A stretch of DNA of 64,000 nucleotides. It comes from Actinopolymorpha rutila (lineage in GTDB: Bacteria; Actinomycetota; Actinomycetes; Propionibacteriales; Actinopolymorphaceae). Numbering within the stretch: position 1 is the stretch's first letter; each line of letters opens with the position of its first letter. A model generated the notes under the pieces. It did not search any database. It was not told the DNA's origin and saw nothing but the letters and a program-made list of their open reading frames with translations. Made by a program: the position numbers and the translations under genes. Shown here piece after piece: positions 52,477 to 60,785 of this stretch. Location of the stretch: contig NZ_JACBZH010000001.1 of assembly GCF_013407855.1 (NCBI RefSeq), positions 2,294,001-2,358,000 on the forward strand, in the 5' to 3' direction.

Positions 52477-52639
52477 CGCGCGCTCCTCCGCCGGCCGGCG
52501 GGCCTCCGCACACGACGTGCCGATCCCGGCCGACCGGCGTGGGGCCCCGGCGTACCCCGCGACGCCCGGGCCCGCGATCATGTCGCCAGGGACAACCGAC
52601 CGCGGTTGGTCCGACAGCGAGATCGCGAGGAGTGGTGGC

Positions 52640-53497
52640 GTGCGCATTGCGGTGACCGGGGCGAACGGCCGGCTGGGCAGGGGAGTGGTGGCCGCCGCGC
52701 TCAAGGACGGCCACGAGGTCGTCGCGCTGGACCGCGTCACCGGGCTGGCCGAGGGCGAGCGGGACGTCCGGGCCGCGTTCGGGACCCTGTCGGTGCCCGT
52801 CCAGGACGTCGACGTCACCCACTACGACAACCTGCTCGAACGCCTGACCGCCGCGCAGGCGGACGCGCTGGTGCACCTCGCCGCGATCCCCGGCCCGGGC
52901 GGTACGCCCGACCACCTCGTCCACGCCACGAACGTCCTCGGCAACTACCACGCGCTGCGCGCGGCGGTCGAGCTCGGCATCCGCCGCGTCGTGTGCGCCT
53001 CCAGCATCAACGCGATCGGCGGCATCTACAGCAAGCACGCCCACTTCGACTACCTGCCGGTCGACGAGGCGCATCCGACCTACGCCGAGGACGCCTACAG
53101 CCTGTCGAAGTGGCTCGGTGAGCAGCAGGCGGACGCGCTCGTACGCCGGGAGCCCGACCTCACGGTCGCCAGCCTCCGCTTCCACGGCATCACTCCCCAC
53201 CCGCCGACCAGGGAGCCACGCGACGAGGAGCGGCTCGCCTTCGAGGCCAAGCACCTGTGGGGCTGGGTGGGGCTGGAGGAGGCGTCCCGGGCCTGCCTGC
53301 TCGGCCTGACCGCCGACTTCACCGGGCACGAGGTGTTCTTCGTGGTCGCACCGACCACCACCAGCGTTCTCGACTCCCAGGAGCTGAGGCGCAGGTTCTA
53401 CCCCGACGTGGAGGTCCGAACAGAGCTGTCCGGGCAGCAGGGTTTCTACGACTGCGGCAAGGCCGTGAGGGTGCTCGGCTGGTCCCACGACGGGTAG
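52640..53497 (+). CDS. NAD-dependent epimerase/dehydratase (uronate-dehydrogenase-like)
   Basis: A 285-residue extended short-chain dehydrogenase. It has IAVTGANGRLGRGVVAAAL (GxxGxxG), LVHLAAIPGP, ASSINAIGG, and YSLSKWLGEQQ with the catalytic Tyr-x-x-x-Lys. LRFHGITPHP and a short C-terminal part follow. The compact size and the 'HLAAIPGPGGTPDHLVHATNVLGNYHAL' pattern resemble uronate dehydrogenases and related sugar enzymes. GTG 52640 has GAGGAG upstream. The next gene, a mannonate-dehydratase-like enzyme, lies 80 nt downstream and supports uronate metabolism. A near-palindrome ACCGACC-GCGGTTGGT lies at 52595-52610. Confidence 0.85.
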   Translation: MRIAVTGANGRLGRGVVAAALKDGHEVVALDRVTGLAEGERDVRAAFGTLSVPVQDVDVTHYDNLLERLTAAQADALVHLAAIPGPGGTPDHLVHATNVLGNYHALRAAVELGIRRVVCASSINAIGGIYSKHAHFDYLPVDEAHPTYAEDAYSLSKWLGEQQADALVRREPDLTVASLRFHGITPHPPTREPRDEERLAFEAKHLWGWVGLEEASRACLLGLTADFTGHEVFFVVAPTTTSVLDSQELRRRFYPDVEVRTELSGQQGFYDCGKAVRVLGWSHDG

Positions 53498-53576
53498 CAC
53501 GCCGGCGCGCGTGGACCAGCACCCACCACGGTTCGCAGATCTGCCGGGACGCCGGCGTACGACCGGAAGGGTTGGC

Positions 53577-54647
53577 ATGAAGCTCGCAGAGATGGTTCCG
53601 TCCGCGCCCGAGGCCGCACCGCTGGCCCGGCTCGTGGTCCAGGCCGGCGTCGGCTGGGCGGTCGGCGGACTGCCGCAGACCGTCGGCGCGGACCGGCGGG
53701 GTGACGACGCTCCGTGGGACTACCCCCCGCTGCTGTCGATGCAGAAGCGGTACGAGAACGCCGGCCTGCGGCTGGCCGTCATCGAGGCCCGGCCGCCGCT
53801 GGGCAGGGCCAAGCGCGGGCTGGACGGCCGCGACGCCGAGATCGACGCCGTGTGCACCCTGCTGGAGAACATGGGCCGGCTCGGCATCCCGGTGTGGTGC
53901 TACGAGTGGATGAGCGACTTCAACTGGCTGCGTACCGACACCGCCGTGCCCTCCCGCGGGGGTTCGCTGGTGAGCGGGTACGACCATGCGCTGATGCAGC
54001 AGGCTCCGCCGGTGGAGGCCGGGCCGGTCAGCGAGGACGAGCTCTGGGAGAACCTCGAGTACTTCCTGCGCCGGGTCGTACCCGTCGCGGAGAAAGCGGG
54101 CGTCAAGCTGGCCATGCACCCCGACGACCCGCCGATCTCACCGGTCCGCGGAGTCGGCCGGATCATGCGCAGCGTCGACAACTTCCAGCGACTCCTCGAC
54201 CTCGTGCCGAGCCCGGTGAACGGCATCACGCTGTGCCAGGGCAACTTCCGGCTGATGACCGACGACATCCCGGCCGCGATCCGGAAGTTCGGCGAACAGG
54301 GAAAGATCTTCTTCGTCCACTTCCGCGACGTCCGCGGCACCGTGGAGAACTTCGTGGAGACCTGGCACGACGACGGCCCGACCGACCTGTACGAGTGCCT
54401 GCGCACCTACCGCGAGGTGGGGTTCGACGGGCCGATGCGGCCCGACCACGTGCCGACGGTGGAGGGGGACAGCAACGTCAACCCCGGCTACTCGCTGTAC
54501 GGCAGGCTGTTCGCGCTCGGCTACATCCGCGGGCTGATGGAGGGCGTGGGGCGCGACGGCCGGGTCGGTCAGAACAGCGCCGCGCCGGACCAGGCCGGCG
54601 TCGCGTCGGCTCAGGCGGATCAGGACGGGGCCGTGTCGGTGGGCTGA
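53577..54647 (+). CDS. mannonate dehydratase-like TIM-barrel protein
   Basis: A 356-residue protein of the UxuA/xylose-isomerase-like superfamily. UxuA converts D-mannonate to 2-keto-3-deoxygluconate. Supporting motifs are VWCYEWMSDFNW, GVKLAMHPDDPPISPVRGVGRIM, TLCQGNFRLMTDD (UxuA has C-x-G-S), FVHFRDVRG and MRPDHVPTVEG with metal-binding His and Asp. The usual length is about 350-390. The last 25 residues are low-complexity. The 3' end overlaps the convergent regulator gene by 28 nt. Another sugar-acid dehydratase activity is possible. Confidence 0.85.
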   Translation: MKLAEMVPSAPEAAPLARLVVQAGVGWAVGGLPQTVGADRRGDDAPWDYPPLLSMQKRYENAGLRLAVIEARPPLGRAKRGLDGRDAEIDAVCTLLENMGRLGIPVWCYEWMSDFNWLRTDTAVPSRGGSLVSGYDHALMQQAPPVEAGPVSEDELWENLEYFLRRVVPVAEKAGVKLAMHPDDPPISPVRGVGRIMRSVDNFQRLLDLVPSPVNGITLCQGNFRLMTDDIPAAIRKFGEQGKIFFVHFRDVRGTVENFVETWHDDGPTDLYECLRTYREVGFDGPMRPDHVPTVEGDSNVNPGYSLYGRLFALGYIRGLMEGVGRDGRVGQNSAAPDQAGVASAQADQDGAVSVG

Positions 54648-54913
54648 CCCGGCCCGCCGGGCACGACCCGGAACAGGTCGCCGGGCTGGCAGTCGAGTGC
54701 GTCGCACAGGGCGGTGAGCGTGGAGAAGCGCACCGCCCTGGCCCGGTTGTTCTTCAGTACGGACAGGTTGACGACGGTGACGCCGACCCGGCGGGCGAGC
54801 TGGGTGACGGTCATGCCGCGCCGGGCCAGGAGTTCGTCCAGCCGGCACTCGACCCGATGCCCCTCACCAGCGCCACCATCACGGTCGCCGTCACCGCCGC
54901 GGGCCGCCCTCAC
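54620..54913 (-). CDS. XRE-family helix-turn-helix regulator (YozG-like)
   Basis: A 97-residue regulator. After a Gly/Asp/Arg-rich start, CRLDELLARRGMTVTQLARRVGVTVVNLSVLKNNRARAVRFSTLTALCDALDCQPGDLFRVV forms a complete XRE helix-turn-helix of the YozG type. GTG 54913 has GGAGGGG upstream and overlaps the stop of a tiny upstream ORF. YozG-like regulators normally follow a DUF2975 membrane protein gene; none is present here, only two short ORFs. Its 3' end overlaps that of the mannonate-dehydratase-like gene. Confidence 0.8.
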   Translation of the reverse strand: MRAARGGDGDRDGGAGEGHRVECRLDELLARRGMTVTQLARRVGVTVVNLSVLKNNRARAVRFSTLTALCDALDCQPGDLFRVVPGGPGQPTDTAPS

Positions 54914-54938
54914 GCCAGCCCCTCCACGTCCCGGCTCA

Positions 54939-55040
54939 TCAGGCGCCCCCGCCGGGGAGGACGGAGACCGTAGCGCGGGTAGTGGGACGTTGGTCCGGCT
55001 CGGTGCTTCTGGCACGGATGTCGCGAACACGTTCGGTCAT
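54939..55040 (-). CDS. possible small ORF or remnant upstream of XRE gene
   Basis: A 33-codon ORF (starting MTERVRDIRARS) with a GGGGGA stretch 6 nt before its ATG, followed within 50 nt by a 9-codon ORF that overlaps the XRE start. Neither matches a family I know. They may be what is left of the membrane-protein gene usually paired with this regulator, or an untranslated leader. Confidence 0.25.
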   Translation of the reverse strand: MTERVRDIRARSTEPDQRPTTRATVSVLPGGGA

Positions 55041-55156
55041 GCTGATCCCCCGTCGGTCGAGCATGGGCGGACCTGTCGACGCTTGCCGTTGACTGGTCGC
55101 GGCTGATCGTGACTGGGTGATGCCCGTCGAGACGGCCGGATTGCCGGGTACGACGC

Positions 55157-55169
55157 ATCGACAATCGAT
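55157..55169. promoter_or_regulatory. ATCGA-CAA-TCGAT inverted repeat
   Basis: A short perfect palindrome with flanking TA-rich bases in the 240-nt gap between the XRE gene and rimO. It is one of the few AT-containing sites here and may be an operator for the divergent regulator gene. Confidence 0.35.
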
Positions 55170-55279
55170 AAGGTACGCCGGGAACTGCCCCACCGCCAGA
55201 CCGCGCGGGGGAGGCGGGTCCGGCGCGCGGGGGACGCCGGGATCGCCGATCGAGCTCCCGTACGCGAGGATGGGGCCCG

Positions 55280-56848
55280 ATGACTGTGCCTTCCCATGTC
55301 CACCCGACCGCCGACGCGACCACCACCGTGGCCGTCGTCACCCTCGGCTGCGCCCGCAACGAGGTCGACTCCGAGGAGCTCGCCGGCCGGCTGGCCGAGG
55401 GCGGCTTCACCCTCGTCGACGACGCCGAGTCCGCCGACGCCGTTCTGGTCAACACCTGCGGCTTCATCGAGACCGCGAAGAAGGACTCGGTGGACCAGCT
55501 GCTCGGTGCCGCCGACCTGAAGTCCGACGGCGGGCGTACGCAGGCGGTGGTCGCCGTGGGCTGCCTGGCCGAACGCTACGGCGAGGAGCTGGCCCGGGAG
55601 CTGCCCGAGGCGGACGCGGTGCTGAGCTTCGACGACTACCCCGACATCGCCGACCGCGTACGCACGATCCTGACCGGCGCCCCACACGTGCCGCACGCCC
55701 CGCGCGACCGGCGCAAGCTGCTTCCCATCTCACCCGCCGCGCGTGGTTCGGCCGCGGCGGACTCGACCGGTGCCGGCGGCGCGGTCGTCCCCGGCCACCG
55801 GGTGGTGACGGCGGACTCTCGCGTGGGAGAACCCGACCTGCCCGCGGGCATCGCGCCGGCGTCGGGTCCTCGCGTACACCGGCGGCGGCTCGGCGGCGGC
55901 CCGGTCGCACCTTTGAAGGTCGCGTCCGGCTGCGACCGGCGCTGCGCGTTCTGCGCGATTCCTCGCTTCCGGGGTGCGTTCATCTCCCGGCCTCCCGAGG
56001 ACGTCCTGGCCGAGGCGGGCTGGCTGGCCGGGCACGGCGTCCGCGAGCTGTTCCTGGTCAGCGAGAACTCCACGTCCTACGGCAAGGACCTCGGTGACCT
56101 GCGGCTGCTGGAGACCGGCCTGCTGCCCGACCTGGCCGCCGTCGACGGGATCGAGCGGGTCCGGGTGTCCTACCTCCAGCCGGCCGAGATGCGTCCCGGC
56201 CTGGTCGAGGCGATGGCCACCGTGCCGGGCGTCGCGGCGTACTTCGACCTGTCGTTCCAGCACTCCAGCCCCACCGTCCTGCGCCGGATGCGGCGGTTCG
56301 GCGACACCGAACGCTTTCTCGGCCTGATCGAGCAGATTCGCGCCGTCGCGCCGGAGGCCGGCATCCGCAGCAACGTCATCGTCGGCTTCCCCGGCGAGAC
56401 CGAGGACGACGTCGAGGAGCTGTGCGGGTTCCTGGAGGCGGCCCGGCTGGACGTGGTGGGCGTGTTCGGCTACTCGGACGAGGACGGTACGGAGGCGCTG
56501 GGCTACGACGGCAAGCTCGACGAGGACGAGATCGCCGCGCGGGCAGCCCGGGTCGGTGAACTCGCCGAGGAACTCACTGCGCAGCGGGCCGAGGACCGGA
56601 TCGGGGAGGTCGTCGACGTCCTGGTCGAGTCCGTCGACCCGGAGGAGACCGCCGACTCCGCCGAGCCGGCCGGGTCCGTCGAGGGCCGGGCCGCGCACCA
56701 GGGGCCCGAGGTCGACGGCACCACCCGGGTGGTCGGTGCGCCCGGCGCCCGGGTCGGCGATTTCGTCCGTGCCCTCGTGGTGGACACCGAGGGTGTGGAC
56801 CTCGTGGCGGAGGCCCTGCCAGGTGCGGGTGCAGGTGCGGGTCGTTGA
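55280..56848 (+). CDS. rimO: ribosomal protein S12 methylthiotransferase
   Basis: A radical-SAM enzyme that adds a methylthio group to an Asp of ribosomal protein S12. N-terminal cluster ligands are Cys24 ([12 protein letters not shown]), Cys60 ([13 protein letters not shown]), and Cys95 (VGCLAERYG). The radical-SAM cluster is Cys218-x3-Cys222-x2-Cys225 in [36 protein letters not shown] and [21 protein letters not shown] are family segments; a TRAM domain ends it. The 522 residues exceed the usual 440-490 because of a roughly 60-residue insertion (about 140-200) before the SAM cluster and a Glu/Ala-rich insert in TRAM. It starts the rimO-pgsA-pncC-clgR block. Confidence 0.94.
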   Translation: MTVPSHVHPTADATTTVAVVTLGCARNEVDSEELAGRLAEGGFTLVDDAESADAVLVNTCGFIETAKKDSVDQLLGAADLKSDGGRTQAVVAVGCLAERYGEELARELPEADAVLSFDDYPDIADRVRTILTGAPHVPHAPRDRRKLLPISPAARGSAAADSTGAGGAVVPGHRVVTADSRVGEPDLPAGIAPASGPRVHRRRLGGGPVAPLKVASGCDRRCAFCAIPRFRGAFISRPPEDVLAEAGWLAGHGVRELFLVSENSTSYGKDLGDLRLLETGLLPDLAAVDGIERVRVSYLQPAEMRPGLVEAMATVPGVAAYFDLSFQHSSPTVLRRMRRFGDTERFLGLIEQIRAVAPEAGIRSNVIVGFPGETEDDVEELCGFLEAARLDVVGVFGYSDEDGTEALGYDGKLDEDEIAARAARVGELAEELTAQRAEDRIGEVVDVLVESVDPEETADSAEPAGSVEGRAAHQGPEVDGTTRVVGAPGARVGDFVRALVVDTEGVDLVAEALPGAGAGAGR

Positions 56849-56867
56849 GGTCTCGGGGAGGCGTACG

Positions 56868-57443
56868 GTGACCGAAGTTCCGAAGGCCTCGCCCAGTGTG
56901 TGGAACGGCCCCAACGTCCTGACCGCGCTCCGCGTGGTGATGGTCCCGGTGTTCGGCTGGCTGCTGCTGAACGAGGGCGGGGCCAACACGACCTACCGGT
57001 TCGCCGCGCTCGCGGTCTTCCTGCTCGCCGCGCTGACCGACCGGTTCGACGGCGAGCTCGCTCGGCGTTACAACCTTGTCACCGACTTCGGCAAGATCGC
57101 CGACCCGCTCGCGGACAAGGCGCTGATGGGCATGGCCCTGGTCGGGCTGTCCATCCTCGGTGAGCTGCCCTGGTGGGTGACGGTCGTGGTGCTCGTCCGC
57201 GAGGTGGGTATCACCCTGCTGCGGTTTCTCGTGATCCGGTCGCAGGTGATCGCGGCCAGCCGGGGCGGCAAGGCCAAGACCGTGCTGCAGACCGTGGCGA
57301 TCGCGCTGTACCTCCTGCCCTACGACGGGCCGGTGCGGATCGTGGCGATGGTGGTCATGGCCGCGGCCGTGGTGGTCACCGTGGTCACCGGGGTGGACTA
57401 CCTGTGGAAGGTGCTGCGGTCCCGCCGGTCGCGGTCCGCGTGA
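56868..57443 (+). CDS. pgsA: CDP-diacylglycerol-glycerol-3-phosphate 3-phosphatidyltransferase
   Basis: A 191-residue membrane enzyme making phosphatidylglycerol phosphate. The CDP-alcohol phosphotransferase motif DxxDGxxARxxxxxxxxGxxxDxxxD is complete: TDRFDGELARRYNLVTDFGKIADPLADK. NGPNVLTALRVVMVPVFGWLL is the usual start and five to six helices follow. GTG 56868 with GGGGAGG upstream gives the standard start. It follows rimO by 19 nt and precedes pncC by 25 nt in a conserved order. Confidence 0.95.
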   Translation: MTEVPKASPSVWNGPNVLTALRVVMVPVFGWLLLNEGGANTTYRFAALAVFLLAALTDRFDGELARRYNLVTDFGKIADPLADKALMGMALVGLSILGELPWWVTVVVLVREVGITLLRFLVIRSQVIAASRGGKAKTVLQTVAIALYLLPYDGPVRIVAMVVMAAAVVVTVVTGVDYLWKVLRSRRSRSA

Positions 57444-57468
57444 CGCTCGACGTCGAGGGGGTTGTCCG

Positions 57469-58077
57469 GTGGTGTCCGAAAGCGGAGTCGGAACGAGTGC
57501 GGCCGGAACGAGCGCGGCCGGAACGAGCGCGGCCGGAACGAGCGCGGCCGGAACGAGCGCGGCCGGAACGAGCGGGTTGAGCGCGGCGTCGGCCGAGGAC
57601 CTGGCCGGCCGGTGTCACGAACTCCTGAGCCGGCAGCACGCGACCGCCGCCACCGCCGAGTCGCTGACCGGCGGACTTCTGGGTGCGGCGTTCACGCACC
57701 AGGCCGGTTCCTCCTCGACCTACCGCGGCGGTGTCGTGTCGTACGCCGTGGATCTGAAGACGTTGCTGCTCGGCGTCGACGCGGACAAGCTGGCCGAACA
57801 CGGACCGGTGCACCCGAGCACCGCCCGGGCGATGGCCGAGGGGGTACGCGACCGGCTCGGTGCCACCTACGGCCTGTCCACCACCGGAGTCGCCGGGCCC
57901 GAGCCGCACGGCGACCAGCCGGTCGGCACGGTCGACGTGGCCTGCGCCGGACCTGGGGGTACGCGGGGCGAACGGCTGCGGCTCCGGGGCGATCGGGAGC
58001 AGATCCGCCGGGCCACCGTCACCGCCGCTCTGGAGCTTCTCCTGGACGTACTCCGGGCCACGCCGCGCAACAGCTGA
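57469..58077 (+). CDS. pncC: nicotinamide-nucleotide amidase (CinA C-terminal domain protein)
   Basis: A 202-residue enzyme that recycles NMN from NAD breakdown by removing the amide. It consists of the CinA C-terminal domain only: TAATAESLTGGLLGAAFTHQAGSSSTYRGGVVSYAVDLKTLLLGV, then STTGVAGPEPHGDQPVGTVDVA. The first 37 residues are an unusual tail made of GTSAA repeated five times plus GTSGL, encoded by a 15-bp repeat. GTG 57469 (or 57472) follows pgsA closely. The real domain starts near residue 41, so a later start cannot be excluded. Confidence 0.92.
   Translation: MVSESGVGTSAAGTSAAGTSAAGTSAAGTSAAGTSGLSAASAEDLAGRCHELLSRQHATAATAESLTGGLLGAAFTHQAGSSSTYRGGVVSYAVDLKTLLLGVDADKLAEHGPVHPSTARAMAEGVRDRLGATYGLSTTGVAGPEPHGDQPVGTVDVACAGPGGTRGERLRLRGDREQIRRATVTAALELLLDVLRATPRNS
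57490..57579 (+). repeat. 15-bp minisatellite x6 in pncC 5' end
   Basis: Six units of GGAACGAGCGCGGCC (first with one change, last degenerate) encode the GTSAA repeats. Being a multiple of 3, copy-number changes keep the frame. Confidence 0.95.
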
Positions 58078-58221
58078 TCAATCCGTTCCGTGTCCCGGGC
58101 GTGCGGAGTCGTCACCGGGGTACGAAGGCGGGTACGGTGGGTTCAGCCCACAGCCGGATGTCCGGTGTCAGATCATTCGACGCCGGACACCACACCAAGG
58201 GGACACCGAGGGGAGCCACCA

Positions 58222-58608
58222 ATGGTCCTGGTTCGTCACCTGCTGGGTGGCGTACTCCGCCGCCAGCGCCTACGCCGCGGGCTCACTCTCCGCGAGGTGT
58301 CCCTCGACGCCCGGGTGAGTCTGGGCTACATCTCCGAGATCGAACGCGGCCAGAAGGAAGCCTCCAGCGAGCTGCTGGCCGCGATCTGTACCGCCCTGGA
58401 CGTCCCGCTGTCCGACGTGTTGCGTGAGGTCAGCGACGAGATCGACAAGGCACAGACCCGCAGCGTCCTCACCGCCGCGCCCCGCCAGCAGGTGATCAGG
58501 AAGGTCACCTCCAAGCGGATCGCCGCCAACCGGATCGACGGGCCCCGACTGGACACCTCGAGGATCGAGCCGACCGACGCCCACCGTGACGTCGTCGTAG
58601 CCGCCTGA
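58222..58608 (+). CDS. clgR: Clp-gene regulator ClgR (XRE family)
   Basis: A 128-residue activator of clp protease and chaperone genes in actinobacteria. RHLLGGVLRRQRLRRGLTLREVSLDARVSLGYISEIERGQKEASSELLAAICTALDVPLSDVLREV is nearly the consensus of the ClgR helix-turn-helix. In characterised ClgR the protein is itself degraded by ClpP, often through a short non-polar C-terminus; here the end is VVVAA, which fits a degradable tag. ATG 58222 has GAGGGGAG upstream. The TGTCCGG/CCGGACA inverted repeat at 58157-58190 lies in its leader. It shares one base with the next gene (TGATG). Confidence 0.92.
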   Translation: MVLVRHLLGGVLRRQRLRRGLTLREVSLDARVSLGYISEIERGQKEASSELLAAICTALDVPLSDVLREVSDEIDKAQTRSVLTAAPRQQVIRKVTSKRIAANRIDGPRLDTSRIEPTDAHRDVVVAA

Positions 58609-59168
58609 TGGCGGCCGGCCCCGACCCAGCCGACCCACCGCACGAGGATCCTCCGCGCGAAGCTCCGTCGCGGGAGGATCCTCCGTACGCCGCGGACGAG
58701 CGCGGCATGCTCGACGCCTGGCTCGCCTTCCACCGCGCGACCGTCGCGGTGAAGTGCGCCGGCCTGACCCAGGACGGCGCCCACAACGCCCCGGTGCCGA
58801 CGTCACCGACGATGACCGCGGCCGGCCTGGTGTCCCACCTGAGGTGGGTGGAGAGCTACTGGTTCGAGCGCGTGCTCCTCGGCGAGGCCGACGCCGCGCC
58901 GTCCGACCCCGACGATCCCGACGCCGAGTGGCGCCCGCCCTACGACGTGCCGCTCGCCGACCTGCTCGCCGCGTACGACAAGCAGGTCGCGAGGTCGCGG
59001 GAGATCGCCGCGGTGTTCTCCCTGGACCACCGGGCCGCCCCACGCCGTCCCGGCGAGGAGGGCGTCACGCTGCGCTGGATCCTGCATCACCTGATCGAGG
59101 AGACGTGCCGGCACAACGGCCATCTCGACATCGTTCGCGAGCTCACCGACGGCGTGACCGGGGAGTAG
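58608..59168 (+). CDS. DinB/DUF664-family putative metal-dependent enzyme
   Basis: A 186-residue four-helix bundle protein. The metal-binding histidines of the DinB superfamily are at SHLRWVESYWFERVL, and in the end motif HHLIEETCRHNGHLDIVRELTDG (HxxxH). The superfamily includes mycothiol- and bacillithiol-dependent transferases; DUF664 members are common in mycothiol-producing actinobacteria. The Pro/Asp/Arg-rich first 30 residues hold short repeats (GAxGATCCTCCG). ATG 58608 overlaps the clgR stop by one base, so it may be translated with clgR. Confidence 0.85.
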   Translation: MAAGPDPADPPHEDPPREAPSREDPPYAADERGMLDAWLAFHRATVAVKCAGLTQDGAHNAPVPTSPTMTAAGLVSHLRWVESYWFERVLLGEADAAPSDPDDPDAEWRPPYDVPLADLLAAYDKQVARSREIAAVFSLDHRAAPRRPGEEGVTLRWILHHLIEETCRHNGHLDIVRELTDGVTGE

Positions 59169-59209
59169 CGGCGGCAGGCACGGCGCGGACCTGCCGCGTC
59201 GTACGGAGG

Positions 59210-60013
59210 TCAGCCGGCCTCGGAGCTCGCGGGGTCGGGCTGGCAGTGCGGGCACCAGAACGTCACCCGCTCCTGTCCGGGTGGGCCGAGTTCGCCCCGC
59301 CGGATCCGGGTCCGGCACCGTCGGCACGGCTCGCCGGCCCGGCCGTACACCCAGTGCCCGCGGCCCCTGCGCAGGTCGCCGGTGGTGGCCTGTTCGGGAT
59401 GCTCGCGGTTGACCCACAGCAGTTGCCGGGCCAGCCGGACCATCCGGGTAAGGTCACCGGCCGCCGACACCGGGGCGGTCGGCGGAACCCCGCGCAGGAA
59501 CAACACCTCGGCGCGGTAGAGGTTGCCGATCCCGGCGAGGTTGCGCTGGTCCAGCAGCGCCTCACCGATGGTGCGGTCGGGTTGGTCGGCCAGCCGGCGT
59601 ACCGCCTCGGCCTGGTCCCAGTCCGGGCCGAGCAGGTCCGGGCCGAGGTGGCCGACCAGCGTGTCCTCCCGCTCGGTGGGTACGAGGTCGACCCGGGCCA
59701 GGCTCCGGCCGATCGCGACCGCCCGGGCGTTGGCCAGCACCACGCGGACCGGTTCGCGTGGCCCCGGGAACGCCGTACCGGCCGGGAACAACCGCCACGA
59801 CCCGTCCATGCCCAGGTGCGTGTGCAGGGTCAGGTCCGGCTCGATCCGGATCAGCAGGTGCTTGCCGCGGGCGAGGACCTCGGTCACCGTCCGGCCGGTG
59901 AGGTCGGCGGTGGCGTGCTGGGGTACGCGCAGGTCGGCGTGCGTCAGCGGCTGCCCGGCCAGCGCCACCGCCAGCCGCCGGGCCGTCAGCCAGACGGTGT
60001 CGCCCTCAGGCAC
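59210..60013 (-). CDS. nei: endonuclease VIII-type DNA glycosylase/AP lyase
   Basis: A 267-residue base-excision repair enzyme removing oxidised pyrimidines and cutting the AP site. After start removal the protein begins Pro-Glu (PEGDTVWLTARRL), the catalytic pair of the Fpg/Nei family, which fixes GTG 60013 as the start. THLGMDGSWRLF and the helix-two-turn-helix DQRNLAGIGNLYRAEVLF follow. The C-terminal zinc finger is CRRCRTRIRRG...FWCPHCQ. The gene overlaps the SGNH hydrolase gene by 8 nt on the same strand. This matches actinobacterial Nei2-type proteins. Confidence 0.94.
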   Translation of the reverse strand: MPEGDTVWLTARRLAVALAGQPLTHADLRVPQHATADLTGRTVTEVLARGKHLLIRIEPDLTLHTHLGMDGSWRLFPAGTAFPGPREPVRVVLANARAVAIGRSLARVDLVPTEREDTLVGHLGPDLLGPDWDQAEAVRRLADQPDRTIGEALLDQRNLAGIGNLYRAEVLFLRGVPPTAPVSAAGDLTRMVRLARQLLWVNREHPEQATTGDLRRGRGHWVYGRAGEPCRRCRTRIRRGELGPPGQERVTFWCPHCQPDPASSEAG

Positions 60014-60653
60014 CGGGCACCACAGCGGGGGCCGCGGGGGCCGCGGTGGAGTCCAGCCAGTCCCACCAGCCCGAGTCGAGGACCCGCCGGGCGAGCAGCT
60101 CGTAGCCGACGGCACGTGGGTGGGCGCCGTCGCCGGTGGCCAGCTCGGCCCGCCACCTGGTGTCCTCGGCGAACGCCTGCGTGAGGGGTACGAACGGGAC
60201 GCCTCGCCGGGCGGTGAGCTCCCGCATCAGCACGGTCAGCCCCAGCAGTCGCTCGTTCCGTGAATCGTCGGTCAGCGCGGGCGGGCCGACCACGAGTGTG
60301 GGCAGCCCCCGCCGCCGGGTCCACTCGAGCAGGTCGGCCAGCACGGCGAGGGTGCCGACTCTCGGCACCCGCTCGGCGCCGTCCTCACCTTCCCCGGGCG
60401 CGGTGTCGTTGGTCCCGAAGGACAGGACGACCCGGTTGTCGCAGCCCGCGGCCTGGCGCGAGGCGATCTCGCCGGCGAACCTCGCCTGGATGTCGCGGGA
60501 GGTGTCCCGGCGGACGCCGAGGTTGTAGAACGTGAGGTCCCGGCCCCTGCGCAGCGTCTCCCGGGCGACCCGCCCCACCCAGCCCAGCCCCTCGGGGTCG
60601 CCCACGCCGGCGGTGTAGGAGTCGCCGACGAAACAGATCCGCAGGTCGGTCAT
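60006..60653 (-). CDS. SGNH/GDSL-family hydrolase
   Basis: A 215-residue serine esterase or lipase. Block I is CFVGDSYTAGVGDPEG with the nucleophile Ser; the block III region reads VVLSFGTNDTAPGEG with its Asn; and block V DGAHPRAVGYELLA supplies Asp and His. The length is typical of small cytoplasmic SGNH hydrolases (TesA-like) and there is no signal peptide. ATG 60653. It precedes nei with an 8-nt overlap; the pairing has no obvious meaning. Confidence 0.9.
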   Translation of the reverse strand: MTDLRICFVGDSYTAGVGDPEGLGWVGRVARETLRRGRDLTFYNLGVRRDTSRDIQARFAGEIASRQAAGCDNRVVLSFGTNDTAPGEGEDGAERVPRVGTLAVLADLLEWTRRRGLPTLVVGPPALTDDSRNERLLGLTVLMRELTARRGVPFVPLTQAFAEDTRWRAELATGDGAHPRAVGYELLARRVLDSGWWDWLDSTAAPAAPAVVPGA

Positions 60654-60785
60654 GGCCGCATTCTTCCCGACCGCGCTCCGGGCGGACCGAGACCCCAGGC
60701 CCCGCCACTCGCTTCACCGGCGGCCCACTTCGAAACACGCCCTCCCTCGTCCGGCGCGCCCCGGTCCGTGGGCCATGCTGGCGGC

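Noticed and set aside
48685..52818. Very long minus-strand open frame opposite the MFS gene and ftsK
   Set aside because: No recognisable domain; low-complexity composition and full overlap with two well-supported genes.
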